DNA of 5,278 nt from Bacillota bacterium (GTDB taxonomy: Bacteria; Bacillota_A; Clostridia; DSM-8532): assembly GCA_023424865.1 (NCBI GenBank), contig JAFADM010000381.1, forward strand, positions 1 through 5,278, read 5' to 3'. Shown piece after piece: positions 4,671-5,278 of this stretch. The position numbers and the translations under genes are program-made. Under the pieces are notes generated by a model, which worked only from the letters and a program-made list of their open reading frames with translations, was not told the DNA's origin and did not search any database. Every line of letters begins with the position of its first letter. Position 1 is the stretch's first letter.

Positions 4671-5278
4671 ATGGTTTCTGGCATAACTAAATGCAAGTTA
4701 GTGCCGGTGAAAATTTCAAAAAAACGAAAATATTTAAAAAATATTGCCACCAACTGGCAGTTATATGTTTTCATTCTTCCCCTGGTCGTCTATTTGATAC
4801 TTTTCCGGTATATGCCCATGTACGGCATACAGATCGCATTTAAGGATTACAATGCAGTCTCCGGGATTTGGGGAAGTGATTGGGTGGGCTTTAAATATTT
4901 TCAGCAGTTTTTTAATTCTTATTATTTCCCTGCCCTCATGAAGAACACGCTCACCATAACTCTGTTGAATCTGCTGATCGGTTTTCCGTTTCCTATTCTC
5001 ATGGCCCTGTCGCTGAATGAAATCGGAAACAGCGCTTTCAAAAAAACCGTACAGACAATCACCTTTGCCCCCCACTTTATTTCTACAGTTGTTATGTGTG
5101 GGATTATCGTTATTTTTACAAATCCCTCAAGCGGGATTATTAATCACCTCTTAGCAGCTATTGGCCTTGAGCGTTACAATTTTATGCAGGACGCCGCCAT
5201 GTTCAAATGGATATATACCCTATCGGATATCTGGCAGGAAACCGGATGGAATTCCATTATCTACATCGCCGCCCTCTC
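4671..5278 (+). CDS. LplB-type ABC sugar transporter permease, N-terminal part (cut by window edge)
   Basis: The first 202 codons of an inner-membrane permease of the binding-protein-dependent (MalF-like) carbohydrate ABC importers. The ATG at 4671 follows the ribosome binding site AAAGGGTGG. After a basic cytoplasmic tail (KISKKRKYLKN, residues 14-24) comes NWQLYVFILPLVVYLILFRYMPMYG (28-52), the first membrane segment, with the typical LplB continuation GIQIAFKDYN (52-61) and GIWGSDWVGFKYFQQFF (65-81). KNTLTITLLNLLIGFPFPILMALSLNE (91-117) and FKKTVQTITFAPHFISTVVMCGIIVIF (123-149) are the next membrane regions; the VQT..APHFISTVV block is highly characteristic. The EAA loop that contacts the ATPase lies past the window end. 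Such genes are usually followed by a second permease (YtcP-like) and a lipoprotein binding protein. The substrate cannot be told; family members carry oligosaccharides or alginate and pectin fragments. It probably heads an operon controlled by the divergent regulator. Confidence 0.93.
   Translation, partial: MVSGITKCKLVPVKISKKRKYLKNIATNWQLYVFILPLVVYLILFRYMPMYGIQIAFKDYNAVSGIWGSDWVGFKYFQQFFNSYYFPALMKNTLTITLLNLLIGFPFPILMALSLNEIGNSAFKKTVQTITFAPHFISTVVMCGIIVIFTNPSSGIINHLLAAIGLERYNFMQDAAMFKWIYTLSDIWQETGWNSIIYIAAL

Noticed and set aside
4761..5075. A minus-strand 104-codon frame inside the permease gene
   Set aside because: It is antisense to a strongly recognisable LplB-type permease and has no start signal or known motif.

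Overview
The window looks like ordinary chromosome from a Gram-positive bacterium, most likely a clostridium-type or related member of the Bacillota. The reasons are strong purine-rich ribosome binding sites (GGAGG, GGGAGG, AGGAG), sigma-A promoters with 17-base spacers, hairpin terminators, a lipoprotein with a short LAGC lipobox, and an LplB-type sugar permease. Base composition is mixed, with AT-rich spacers between moderately GC coding regions. The species cannot be named from the sequence.

Layout from left to right. Positions 1-268 hold the 5' part of a minus-strand lipoprotein gene, with a strong dyad in its leader. A perfect 20-bp hairpin (400-447), likely a terminator, separates it from a minus-strand DUF4256 family gene (470-1051). 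A 434-base gap (1052-1485) then holds a 17-bp tandem repeat, a GC-richer patch with repeated CAAACCC units in both orientations, and a good sigma-A promoter. That promoter reads rightward into a 74-residue protein of unknown function (1486-1710), which ends at its own hairpin terminator.

Next come two minus-strand genes. The first is a complete aroA (EPSP synthase, 1904-3217). Upstream of it is a regulator (3331-4455) with a sugar-binding-protein-like sensor at the N-terminus and a LuxR/GerE-like helix-turn-helix at the extreme C-terminus. Diverging from the regulator at 4671 is an LplB-type ABC permease cut by the window end. The 215-base spacer between them carries a near-consensus promoter for the regulator and overlapping dyads that could be its operator.

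How the genes relate: the regulator and permease form a plausible pair, a sensor controlling uptake of an unidentified carbohydrate. aroA lies downstream of the regulator on the same strand with no visible terminator between them, so cotranscription is possible, but no other aromatic-pathway gene is present. The lipoprotein, DUF4256 and 74-residue genes appear to be independent units. I did not find a convincing new multi-gene system. The points most worth a second look are the regulator's inverted domain order, the Phe at the Pro101-equivalent position of AroA, the structured 1052-1485 gap, and a protein-like open frame in the gap before aroA.
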